Assembly: GCA_023853785.1 (NCBI GenBank)
Contig: JAJIRX010000669.1
Coordinates: 1-43,847, forward strand
Direction of reading: 5' to 3'
Length of the DNA stretch: 43,847 bases
Source of the DNA: Psilocybe azurescens
Lineage: Eukaryota; Basidiomycota; Agaricomycetes; Agaricales; Agrocybaceae
Each line of letters starts with the position of its first letter. The stretch's first letter is position 1. The position numbers and the translations under genes were made by a program. Below are positions 31,876 to 43,231 of the stretch, piece by piece. Under the pieces are notes generated by a model. That model had not been told where the DNA came from. It did no database searches and saw only the letters and a program-made list of their open reading frames with translations.

Positions 31876-32193
31876 CAAAAAATTATTTGCACAATCACTT
31901 TCTTCGACCAATTTTTGAGAAAAACCAGATAATATTGCTGAACGTGTATATAGCAGCAACATAAAGAGGTTTGCTCTCGTCTATGCAAATGAATATGTCG
32001 ATAAGAGTTTGTAGGCCGAATGGCAACGTGTACCTGGAGCGATAAAAACGGCAAGGCATGTGATGGAGACCAAAGAATGGAAATAGTTTACAGTTCAACA
32101 CAAAACAGTCGAAAAAAGTGTTAAGAAAGTTTGGAATATCAACAAATGAAGATACAAATACATAACCGGTTTTTCTTCTTTACTAGAGCTGAT

Positions 32194-35100
32194 TTAGTCC
32201 TCGGACGAAGAAGTATCGTCGTACAAGAGAACATAATCCATAGCCGAAGTATTGCTGGAAGGTGCACTGCGGGCACTGGAAGCAGCAGCAGCAGCAAGTT
32301 CAGCAGTGGTATACGATCGGCTATCGTGGAAAAGTCCCTCGTCTTCGTCATCGGAAGGCGAAGAAGGCATGCTGATCAAAGAGATATCAGAATCTGCGTC
32401 GGAGATGTCGTCCTCGGTCGAAATGGTGGCAGTATCGCCAGAGGCAGATTGAACAGTCAAAGAAAGTGCCTGTCGGCTTGCCTCGTCCGCTGAAGCTCTT
32501 GGCATAATTATAGAGGATGCTGCCATAGACGAGGCGTTAGAAGAGTGATGCGAATCTGCTTCAACGACATTGATTCTAAGGAGGCAGATTAGAACTGGAC
32601 ATGAACCAACAATAAAAAGCAACATACTCAATCCACAAACTGTTACCAAACAATTCACCATCGGCCTTCAATCTCCAGTAACCAACATATCGACCAGGAG
32701 CATCAGGAGCCTATATAAATCAGAATGAATATTGCTCGAAAGCTTGGCCACAGAAAGACAAACCTTCAGTTCTCCAGTCCAAACGTCGATCTCCGCACCG
32801 GCAGCCACTTTGCCCAGCTCAACAGTTAACTCATTCTTGTCGCTCGATAACGACTCTCCTGCTACGAATACCAATTGTGTCGATTCTGGCCAATCGCGTA
32901 TGCTGTCATTGTGCAAGCGCCAGCATTTCACGAACTCCGCTCCTGGTGGAAACACTTGACCATCGGGTACTGTCACATCCTCAACGAATGCAGCACTCAG
33001 GGGTTCGCGTTTCGGTGACCTTGACTGCCTCAGAGGGTGCTTCGGCAGACTTTGGAACGAGGGAAGGGAGTTCCGCAATTAAATGCGCGAGCGAGGGACG
33101 GTAGGACAGGGTGCTGTTTGATGGGGAAGCATCCGAAGAGGGTCGGTTGAGAAGAGCTTCATCCGATAGAGACGATCCTGTGATGCTAATTGGTTTATCT
33201 TCGTCTGCCCCACTGTCGGCCTTCAAAGAAGCGACGTTCCTCGAGGCCTTGTAGCAATAGATGTGACAAAGACAGGTCGGCAAAATCAGTAGGGGACGAG
33301 GCTTTAACTCGTGCCTGTTCTAAAGGAGCCACAGGAGCGTTGCCATTGTTCTCATGGACATCGACAAGACGCCCGGAGGATGGCGTTACTGGTTTAGCGA
33401 CTTCATCGAACAAAGATGTAATTATAGCAGGTGAGACGTTGGGTCCTGAAGCATCGGCGATAAGTTGTAAGAGTTCCTGTCGCTCCATGGCATTGGTTGT
33501 GGGCCATGGATTCGTCGGCGTGTGACTAGGAGCATTAGGCAACGTTATTTCGGACGTTGCAACAGGTTGCAAGTTGGGAGTAGCCCGCGCAACGGTGCCG
33601 AAAGATGGCGCAGCCGACATTGTCGAAACTTTGGGTGTATCAGGAAGAGGAATGTCAGGAAGAGGAATGTCAGCAAAGGGTTCCTCAACGATGCCTTGGC
33701 TTGGAAAACGTCACCGAGATTGTCCGACACCTGAGGGAAGCGTTCATAAGGATGAGAGGTTTCAGGTTCCCAGTGCATAGATCCAAAGAATCCAGGGATC
33801 GAGGCCCACGACGCATGCGATATCATTTCAGGTTTTGGAGGTACTGGCGGAGGCTTGACTGGGGATGGTACCCGGACAGGTGAAGCAGGCATGGGAACTG
33901 TCGTTGCCGAAGTAGGAGTTGGCGTCCTGACCCGGTCTTCTTGCGAGAAGGGGTTGAAAAAGGCTGCGGGGAGGTAGGTACTGGCGACTTGCGGACAGCA
34001 AATGCCATGTTTGCTTCGGGTTCTATCAAATCAACAGTAACCGTTGTCGCTTGCTCCCGGGAGTAGATGATTTAGGCTCAGGTATGATTTCTCTTCGACC
34101 AACTCTGTACACAGTGGGTATCACTGTTTCTGAGAGTTTCATCTTCAACATTGGGTGCAATGCAGGATGAACAGGAATCGGAAGCGCTTCGCAGTTTTCA
34201 CAGAGATCGTAATCAGGGCAATCGGGATGCATGCACTAGTTCTTGGTTAGCGTTCGGCTGATAAATTGTAATTAATAATTTAGTCACCTTGAACCTGCAT
34301 CCATAGATACTCCTGGAGCAAGCTACAAAATACGTCTTAGAGAGAATCTCATAAAGGAAGCTGACTCAACATACCATCGCAAGTAGCAAAATGCATCGTG
34401 TGAGGGGTAGGTACAGGCACGCTGCAAAACGATTTAAAATTTGACTATATAACTGGAATGGTTTGCTTACAACATAATCTTCTGGAGCTTGAATTCGTAC
34501 AAAGGCGTGATGAGGATGTTGATCCGGTATAATGCTACGAGGGAATCAGAGGACTCTCATATGAATGGAAAGATGCATACCTGAAGCAGGAGTTGCAAGA
34601 ATCAAAGTCAGGGCAACCTAGGCATTTCTAGCAAAATTTGTTCAGTTATCTATAACATTGCAAAGAAACAGTGAACATACATAGCGGTCACCGATGATTC
34701 TAGAGTCACAAAGATCACAAGTAGCATGGTGGACGGCTGGTGCTGTAGGGGCCACCTCAGGAGCGGGCTCTCTCGGGGGCTGGCTCATCGCCTCTCTTTC
34801 GCCGTCACCGCTGAAGACAGTGTGTACAATAACTCTGCCTGGTTCCGTAATATCAAAAAAATTCGTGGAAAGGGTTATGTGCTTCAGCGGATCCTTGAGA
34901 TATGCAAGAGTCGCATAAATCGTAGTCTAGAGTGATACAGTCGTCTCAGTACGATTGAAAGACGAAATTGAAATGATCTGACCAGGGCAATCGAGGCATT
35001 TGTGGCGAACACCTTCGATGACTTCATTGCAAACATCACATAAAATACCTGTATGTATCACAGGAGGTGAATTCGAAGCTATAACAGGAGCTTGTATTGT

Positions 35101-36195
35101 GGCATTTGCACTGGAAGAGGCTGGTGTGGGGGAAGAAACGGAGAATCTGGTCCACGGGGTTGGAAGATGGGGAATAGGCAAGTTTGACCCTCGAGCTTGC
35201 GAAGCGCTAGCTAGCTTCATGTTGTGTGAGCCCATGCTACTCAAGCAGAAGCCCGGCCTGTCCTCATTGTAGCAGGTGTCACACTAAAACAATTATCAGT
35301 TATGTAGCTACCGGGTCCTTTGTTGGTAACTACTCACAACTACAACATGGCAGCTCTCGCAAGAGTACCAGTCACCATGTCCGTCATGAAGAGAACCAAT
35401 GCTTCGAGTGCAAACGGAGCACAAAGACGGTGGCGGTGCTTCGTTTGCAGAGTTGGAGCCATCTGAAATCATGGAAAGATTGGTTGCCAATGCACTGTCG
35501 ACAATGTCTTTAAATTCAGTCAAAATCGCTCGCATGTCCGCGTTGCTTTTGGATACCGTGCAGCAGGAACCGGCGGATGACCTGCGCTGCGCAGTAGGCC
35601 GCGCAGGCTGCGGTCGAATGGATCTCATCGAGACACTGCGAGTTGTTGGAGGAGCAGTGTCGACATCCATTGCAGCCTGACTTGCTACGGGAACTGCAGG
35701 AGAGAATGCCACATGTGGGCCAAGATGAGTGAATCGTGACATGACTGTGTCCGTAGGCAAACCTCGAAAAAGAGTCACGGAAGATTAGGAACAACCCGGT
35801 ACTTGCTTAGAAAGCCCTGAGCTCACCGCTTGCTTCTGAAGAGCGAGAAGGAATATCTATGACGGTAAACCTCAGTAAAGCATGGGGCCAAGTACGGTGC
35901 TTGAACTGCCGGATGCTCTTGTGGTAGTCGTACGCGTTGCGGACTTCTTTGCCAATTAAAATTCGGGAAGGTTGAGCGGCATCAGGAGAGAATAGTAGTT
36001 TGGAATAATAGAAGTTGTTAGATAGTGAGAATGAACGGCGTAGCTGAAAGATGCGTTAGTCGTCGTTATCTGAATCCAGTCTACGAACGTGAGACTCACT
36101 TGGCTGCAGATGTCGTCGTAACTTGGGAAAGTATTGATGTCGGAGAACGTGTGTTTTCGAATCTGTCCCCGATATGTGACTTTAATAGTAAACAT
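32194..36195 (-). CDS. NBR1-type selective autophagy receptor (PB1, four ZZ fingers, FW domain)
   Basis: Exon 1 (36100-36195) starts a PB1 domain (MFTIKVTYRGQIRKHTF); exon 2 continues it (RILIGKEVRNAYDY). A Ser/Pro linker from 35762 leads to four ZZ-type zinc fingers: CSVC...CESC...CDTC across 35250-35420; CDVCNEVIEGVRHKCLDC with YDLCDSC (about 34850-35030); CDLCDSRIIGDRY with KCLGCPDFDSC (about 34600-34720); and CSRSIYGCRFKC with HPDCPDYDLCENC (about 34170-34400). A Pro-rich linker follows, then the FW/NBR1 domain (FPPGAEFVKCWRLHND, WTGELK, RYVGYWRL, SLWIE; about 32628-32975). The last exon (32194-32575) is Ser/Ala-rich and ends DYVLLYDDTSSSED, a candidate Atg8-binding motif. NBR1 proteins link cargo to Atg8 at the autophagosome or vacuole. 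Single-base frame breaks at about 34065, 33957, 33695, 33237 and 33001 are each repaired by lengthening a short base run by one. The ZZ3-ZZ4 exon junction (about 34465) also does not phase. Confidence 0.88.
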
Positions 36196-37024
36196 TTGAA
36201 AGTATGAAGGGAGGTTGTTAAAGTTGTTTGGTGAAGGTCGGGTTAAGAAAGAGGGAGGTGGCCGCAGCACAGCAACAATCAGCTCTAAATGACTCTGGGG
36301 TTTCAAGCACCGCCGTCACTGTCACATTATTGCCGCCCCGTAAGCGCTGACGCTGACCCCGCAAGACAGGGGCTCGGCGATCGGCATACATACGTACTGC
36401 AACTCGAACATTCTACATCGTACTCCCTCGGTTTTCTCAGAAGAAGACCACGCATGTGTCTCTGAAAAACATCTGATTTTTTTGGTTTTCGTGAGATGTC
36501 TTGTTTGCATCCACTTTCAAGCGCGCCGCCCGCACCCAAGTCGCTTGGGCGGCACAGCAAAGCTGCACTGGCACTGCCCTCTCGGATCCCTAGAAGAGGA
36601 GCAATTAACTGTACTCTGGTATACTTAGTCGTTTTGAAGCTCTAATGGCCCCTTTTCATACTCAACTACTATGTCGCAGGGTGCTTTGAATGTCTTACTA
36701 GTTGCTTGCTACCCGAGTAGATAAGTCAACTTGTCTGTGTCTCAAGTTGCGAAAGATAGATACGTAGGTACTAGGTCGGCTCGTATTTGGAACCATTCAA
36801 CACATCAGTCCTGTAGTAGTATCTCATCATCACTGTATACATTGTTCAAAGGTTGGGAATTTCTATTTCTTGAGATATATTTTGAACAGCGGGCCACTCG
36901 GAAAACCATTAAGGGTCGGACGTGATAAAAATAATGCCTTCCATTTACATTGTGAAAAATACACCTGACATACAATTCGAGGTACCATAATGAACAGGAC
37001 ATCCACCCGAATAAACGTCCAATT
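36196..37024. other. Intergenic region between NBR1-like and O-methyltransferase genes
   Basis: No credible reading frame or RNA gene is seen. It holds the promoter of the NBR1-like gene and the 3' untranslated region of the methyltransferase. Confidence 0.5.
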
Positions 37025-39024
37025 TCAAGCTGGAACGACTTCAGTGATAGATGCCCAGCCCCTGCAAAAGAACGACCCAATGTGAGTATTCGATGAAAAG
37101 CATATGATAAATTTTCGGAAATGCCCACGCACCTGGTGGCGTTAACCTTCTTAATCTTCATCCCACCGAGTTCCACCATCTCCTGCAGTTGCGGTAGAGT
37201 TCTTTCAAATGCTGGATATACGATATATAAAGTATGAGTAGAAGTCCAAAATATTATATACCGAAGGTGTCCTCACAATTACAAAGAGCAGTCAGGGCAA
37301 CATTGATTTGGTGCTGAATGCGACTGGCTTCTCCAAAGTCGACGGGAATGAATTCGGGAGGTGGGACCGGCTGATACACGTTTTTGTTCAAAGTCAAAAG
37401 CGACTGAACGAGGTCTTGGCCTTCAGATGAAACCACGCCCGGTTGGATAACGGTATCGATGATTAAGAGGCAACTCTATTAAAAGCGGAATTAATGAGTG
37501 TTGTGCCAGAAAAAGCAGAGACAGACGACTAACATCTTCGTTCAGGACGTCCCGGATATGTTTAATCATGCTCGCGCCTATATGAGAAACAACACAATTG
37601 AAAATGGGCAAAACAAGTCTTCGGATTAACCCTCGTACCTTTCTCAGTGTTCCAGTCATGAAGAACTAAAGTTGATAATAAGAAATGCCATTAGATGGAA
37701 CAAAACCAACCACAAACCTCGCTGCATCACGAAGACATATTTTCCTTTACGTTGCTGTGGTTTGAAGAAATCTTGAGTCTCAAATTCGACGCGTCCAGTG
37801 AGTCCTTTCGACGCAATATAAGCTTCTGCGCCTTCACGGGTCTCAGGAAGATCCTGAACAACGAATTTTTGATGTCAGGATATCTACATCGTACATATCA
37901 GCTTATGCAAAATTGAATACAGTCAAATGACAATGGATCACTTACTTGGCTGTAAGTGAACAGCAAAGAGTGCCTTGTCCTCCTCCAACGTCGACAATGC
38001 CATCTTTATCCTTCGCTATTGCATCCCAGGCGAAGTCGGAAATTACACCAGGGTCCGATGTAGGTCCGACAGCGACCATACTAGATAACCAAAACGAATT
38101 CGAAGTTCACGTCAGTGATAACACCCTGCAAAGCCAACAAAAATTAGCAAATTCTTACGATTGTCCAAACTTGACAGCTTCTTCGGGATCTTTGGTGAGC
38201 CATCCATCAGCTCCAAAGTAGCTGACATCGGTTTTGTAGGCGAGCTGGAATGCCGTATGCAACGGGTCTGTGTTCTTGCGGAATTCGGGGTCCGGATGGT
38301 TGACCATCTCCGGGAAGCTTGTCGCGATTTTAGTGAAGAGGTCATTCCTTGATCAAAATTCAGTGAATGTACCAAAAAACAAGTCTAATCCACGTACATA
38401 TAAGTTGCAAGGTGAAATCCAGGAAGACCTTTCTTGATGAGATTGCTGAGACGGTTGTTGGCGAAATATCCTTGCTTCGGTTCGCGGAACCAGCCTTGGG
38501 TGATCAAGAGACGTAATACACGCTCTGCAGCCCCCAAAATCAACTCGGCTCATGCATGGGCAAAGTGCTAAAAACGTTACCAAGCTTTAATTCATCGACG
38601 CCAGTCTGCTCAGCAATTTCTTTGATGCTCAAGCCCTCTTCTGAGTCCCCAAGAATGGATGCCAGTCCAATCTCTGCAGTTAACCGGACACCTGCGACTT
38701 CCAGAACCATCCAAGTATTGGCTGTAAGCGCATCGTACGGAGACTGTATCAAGGACTTGATAAGACCCTAAGCGCACCAGATCGAATTGGGATAAGCCGT
38801 AAAATCGTGGAAAACGAGGGATCCGAGCATACCAAACTAGCTAACGCGACCCTACGGGCCTCAAACATCGCAGGCGTCGGCAAGAATGTAAGCTCATCGA
38901 TAGGATGCGGTTGAGACGTGTTCAACGAGAGCTCTGGGAGGTTCTGCGCGGCAAGCTCCGCCTTGAAGGTGTCGATCGCTGCGTTCAGCGTCTTCTGCAA
39001 GCTGCTCAGTTCGGAGAGAGACAT
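37025..39024 (-). CDS. SAM-dependent O-methyltransferase (COMT-type), 11 exons
   Basis: Exons read down from 39024: 38833-39024, 38581-38767, 38398-38524, 38159-38347, 37946-38080, 37718-37883, 37639-37665, 37534-37577, 37475 to 37262, 37133-37211, 37025-37061; all junctions phase except for one missing base in exon 6. That base is in the five-A run (plus strand 37866-37870); with it the protein is 465 residues. N-terminal helices lead into a winged-helix dimerisation domain (GLSIKEIAEQTGVDELKLERVLRLL, written in part). The SAM-binding glycine loop is DVGGGQG (residues 262-268), followed by FVVQDLPE, the acidic ribose-binding segment, and LHDWNTEK with the likely catalytic His335. Such enzymes methylate hydroxyls of secondary metabolites. 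Neighbouring genes are not a biosynthetic cluster, so the substrate is unknown. Confidence 0.9.
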
Positions 39025-40445
39025 TATCGCAAGATTTGGGTATTCGAAATGTTTCGCGTTGCGTTAGCGATCTTTTAAATCATAGTGAGCCCGTAAGCGA
39101 GGAATAGCTCCCCATGTACTGGTATTTTTCATAAACCCTCATTAGGTTGGAGAGGACCTTTTGCCAGATTCGAAGATTCCAAAATTCCTAATCAAGGGTT
39201 ACAAGAGGTTACAAGCTTGTTCAGCGAATCAACATGTCCTGTTTTTGCTAATAGCCCATGGGGTTCGCAAGTTATACTTTTCATATCAGTAAATTTCTGT
39301 GCCTGACAACATAACATCTGGACCGCGGCCCACCAGAATGACTTAACGCTGAACAGCCTGAAAAAATTCATGATGATTTTTATTCAGTTGTGGACGCTGG
39401 AAAAAATTAATCAGAAACCTTACGCTAGACTCGTTTAAGTATTTCCGTTCCATGGGCATAAAAAGTCTGTTAAAATTGAATGTGGGTGACAAGCAATAGA
39501 GTGCATAAGGGCGCCGCTGTCAAAGTCTTCGACATTTTGTGCTTATTCGAGGGCCTATATCGTTGTCAAAAGGCTAAGAAGGTAGATTGTGTCCTAGAGG
39601 CCTTCTGTGGTTAAAAAGCACCCGTTTCGAAATTCGGTTGTCGTTTGGATGCAGAAAGGAGCTATGTCGCTTCAATATGCATCAGTATGTTCCTTAGAGA
39701 TTGAGGAAGCAAGCCAAAGAAACAAGTCCAAATGTAATGCAGGGTCACCGTGAGAATTAATACAAACGGCATCAGCCGGAAATCGGCCGCCGTCTGATTA
39801 ATGATTACCGACACACACCGCCACATAACTTTGTCCTGTTCTCTCTAGAGCAGTTCAGTGCCAACTCAGCAAATTGAAACGTCACTTGCGCTTGAAGCCT
39901 GGAAGCCCTGATATATGTACTGAGCTCCTGCGCCAACACCTTTCGTATCCAATCCTTTCTAGCTCCAGATAACAAACTATTTCGGTTCAAACGCGAATAC
40001 TGACTTACTAGAATATGTAATCAGTGCATATCACTGGCAGCTAACTGGCAGCGATCATCTATTTCTAGATTCTCGTGACATCTCTGGCCTTACCATCTCC
40101 AGACGATGCTTTGAATAAAGGGAACCCCAGTGTGCCTTCTAGCGCCTATCATATTCTGATTTAAACCATATCAATAGCTCAACGTAACCCGGCAGGCAGC
40201 TGGCAGTCCGCGGGGCCCTTTTCAATTCTCATTCCAGAAAATTCATGCAGCTCACAGGAACTTTGGCGACCCTTGACCTATCAAATGTGGATGATAACGT
40301 TACACGGTCTGCTTTTGGTTAGAACCCTGTACCTTCTCCAACAACTTAAAGTGACCTGCTTTCCGGTGTTCCTTTCGTTGGATTCCACCCCAGTTCCTAG
40401 AAGTAATCCTTCTTCGCCTTCATACCAGAACTATACCGGTCAAAT
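39025..40445. other. Divergent intergenic region, 1.4 kb, no gene seen
   Basis: It lies between the methyltransferase start (-) and the DUF6534-like start (+). No ATG-led frame with protein-like composition or splice structure was found, and no tRNA-like fold. The last few hundred bases are pyrimidine-rich, as in fungal promoters. Confidence 0.5.
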
Positions 40446-42034
40446 ATGGGTGCTTTCGATACTACCGTCGGTAAGTCGACGTTATGCAGCGATAGTTCGT
40501 GATCGTTGGCTCATCGCACACTAGGCGTTCTCCTCTTGGGTATTTTCTGTACGTTTTAAAGGGAACCTTCGTTGTTCGCCTTTCTACCGACTAACGCGCT
40601 CTTGGACGCCAACTCATATAGTCAATACCTATCTGTATGGTCTGGTGACATACCAGTTCTTGGTTTATCGGAATACGAGTAAGTTCTTGTTCTCGGCCAT
40701 TCTCTTGTCGCCTTTCTGACATCTGCGTGAAATCAGAGTTCAACGACGCCCTCTGGATCAAGTAAATACTCTTTGTGTCGGAAAAGGACGAAAGCTGATC
40801 GTTCTGTCTAGGTCAATCGTTGGAATCCTCTTTGTGGTGGATACGGTTCACAGTGCGGTGTAAGTCTTCAGTTTATCTGATCTTGTCAGTATCTAATGCC
40901 CCGCATCTACAGAGCTGTTTACGCCGCTTGGCAAACTGGGTAATTCCTTCAGTTTTTTATATCAATATGCATTCATTCTGAATTGGATATCAGGGTAACC
41001 GACTACGCTAATCCAGCAGCTTTGGGGTGTAGGTTCAATCTCAGCATATCCCTGTTCATATTGCTTATCTATGACAATTTACAGCTGTGGGCTGGACAAT
41101 TCCATTCACTGCTGTTGCGACGTCTGTTGCTGCCATCTTCACCCAGTTCTTCTTGGGACATCGGTATGATTTCACATTTTGTCATGAAATCTTCTGACCT
41201 GACGAAAATAACGCAGTGTCTTGCTGCTCACCAAAAACAAGGCCATTGTCGGTGTCATTGGCGTGTTCAGTTTAACAGGCTTCGTCTTTGGTGTATACGC
41301 CGGAATCCGATCTGGAATCATTGACAAGTAGGTTTCTTTCTATTAAGTGTCATAGAATGTTGCCTTATTTTGTAGGGTCGCGAATTTCGCGCCTCTGACA
41401 CCTTTCGTGATTTGCTGGCTCGGATTCCAGACAGCCGCCGACCTTACCATTACCAGTATGTCTACTTGTGTCCTTCAATGTTCGTGAATTTAACCGCATT
41501 GCCCAGCTGTCTTGACCTATGTGCTTGCTCGTTCGCGCACTGGCTTCCGCAAGACCGACACTGTCGTCAACCGTCTCATCCGCGGTGCTATTCAAACTGG
41601 TCTCTTTGCATCTCTCTTTGCTCTGGCGGATCTCTTCAGCTTTGTCCTCCACCGTAATACCAACCTATATGCTATGTTCGCATACCCCATCGGCCGAATT
41701 CTATACCAAATGTACGACCGCATAAAGCATGGCCCTTCTGACATTTGCTGATTCGCTTTATTAGACGTTACTGGACACCCTCAACTCGCGTATGGAGCTC
41801 AAGGCGGCAAGTGAGAATGCGCAGAACACCTCTGAGGCAAGTCTGCTGCGCTGTGTCAAGTGAAATATACTTATTTATTCTCTGCAGGTGGGCAACGGAA
41901 GCAACGCTTTCAAATTGCACCACCAAAGCCAGACTTTTGCTGCACAGACTGTATGTGCCTCTATACTGGTGACACAAGAAGTGCTAACCCTTGAGCAGGT
42001 GGACGCGGACACCAAAATCCCCGTTGAAGTCTAG
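40446..42034 (+). CDS. DUF6534-like multi-pass membrane protein, 14 exons
   Basis: Fourteen exons: 40446-40470, 40525-40548, 40622-40678, 40737-40761, 40812-40859, 40913-40939, 40994-41028, 41085-41163, 41217-41327, 41376-41455, 41507-41711, 41765-41836, 41888-41950, 41999-42034. All phase if one A is restored in the AAA run at 41708-41710, giving 295 residues. It starts MGAFDTTVGVLLLGI and has about seven hydrophobic segments, including SIVGILFVVDTVHSAV, WTIPFTAVATSVAAIFTQFFLG and AIVGVIGVFSLTGFVFGV, then LARSRTGFRKTD and a NTLLDTLNSR-type ending helix that marks the DUF6534 family. These proteins are abundant and uncharacterised in mushrooms. Most introns are 48-58 nt and one, at 41837, is of GC-AG type. 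Confidence 0.85.
41837..41887 (+). other. GC-AG intron in the DUF6534-like gene
   Basis: The donor is GAG|GCAAGT and the acceptor CTGCAG|GTG; removing these 51 nt keeps the frame to the downstream stop. The extended AG|GCAAGT match is the normal compensation for a GC donor. Confidence 0.65.
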
Positions 42035-42330
42035 TATTAATAGTGATAACGCAAATAGTTTTATGTACATGTACAAATATACGAGTTGTTGGTTACATCA
42101 TATACTCGAACCCAGTCTACGAGGTAGAATATCCTTACTTCATTGTGTTGTTTAGTATGAGCCATGAAAAAGAACAAATTTCTGGAAATGAGACCGGGCA
42201 CAGCTCCAATCATCCATATTGGCTGGGTCGAGACTAGTTACATCATCGGTCTCTCAATCCCCAGTTGGGTATTTGTCAGCAGGGCCTAGAATTTGCCTAG
42301 AATCTTTCACCACATTTCTATCTCAACATC

Positions 42331-43199
42331 ATGGAAGAAAATGTGTTGACGCCTTACCAATTACTCACTTCCACTCGCTACGACCCCTATTTAACATCCC
42401 TCGCCTGGAATAATGACAAGAACGGCCCCTCTCCCTTTTTCTCCTCCCTCTCCACTTAGAACGCCTCATCTCCGCCGCAGAGACTCACAACTGGTTTTAC
42501 GCAAAATCTCTGCTGAGATATGAATACCTCAAGGCCAGTTGTCTAGATGCCATACTGGAGCAGCGCATTCGCGGACATACATCCACGGCGTATAGGGTAT
42601 AAAAATCCCTTCGGAGACCGCGTTTCGTGCCCAACTCACATGCATGCATTTTAACCCCACCACAGCTCCGGATAACCGTTACTAAAGAAGGACGAATCGC
42701 TGCTGCCGCAACACCACTAGCTCAGAGCCTGTCCTCCGATCCGACAATGGTACCATCGCACGAGACGATTGACGATAACGAATCCTTGCACGGACCTGCT
42801 GTTAAAGTATACATCGATAAGGAACAGACTGAGCCTTCCGTCTTCACAGAAACGAAAACCACGATCCGGGATCTCTACGAACATGCAAAGGAAAGGAATG
42901 AGGAACAGTGGAAAGACGAGCCCAAAGAGGTTTGCTGGGACCTGCTTCTACATAACTCGGACTCTCAGATTATGGAAACCACTATATTCAACGTATCGTT
43001 CTACCGTGAATCTAAGTGGATCACACCCTCCACAAATTCGGGATGCCTGCCTGGCGTCATGCGAAAGTGGCTCCTGCGAAACGGGCATATATGCGAGGAC
43101 ACGGATGGTATTCTAACAAGAGACTCAATTCAGGATGGTGAATGGGTCCTCCTATGCAACGGAGTGCAAGGATGTCGTTTGGGGAAAATTTATGCATAG
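42331..43199 (+). CDS. Aminodeoxychorismate-lyase-like class IV PLP enzyme
   Basis: Exon 1 is 42331-42596 and exon 2 is 42666-43199; the 69-nt intron (GTATAA...CACAG) phases if one T is restored in the five-T run at 42436-42440, giving 266 residues. Features: LLPLHLERLISAA, the entrance helix; TAYRLRITVTKEG; WDLLLHNSDSQIMETTIFN, where the Glu after Met contacts the PLP ring nitrogen in this fold type; WITPSTNSGCLPGVMRKWLL, the typical class IV loop; and a final WVLLCNGVQGCRLGKIY. Aminodeoxychorismate lyase releases p-aminobenzoate for folate synthesis; D-amino-acid or branched-chain aminotransferases share the fold. This short fungal form is usually annotated as the lyase. It is tail to tail with UTP13, with only 32 bases between the stop codons. 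Confidence 0.8.
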
Positions 43200-43231
43200 A
43201 CAAAAAGAGAAAGGAAGCAACTATCGAGAAA

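Noticed and set aside
37025..39024. Methyltransferase as part of a secondary-metabolite gene cluster
   Set aside because: Neighbours are an autophagy receptor, a DUF6534-like protein and housekeeping genes; no synthase, P450 or transporter is adjacent.
39805..39990. 61-residue minus-strand open frame upstream of the DUF6534-like gene
   Set aside because: It begins at TTG, has no splice partner and shows no recognisable motif.
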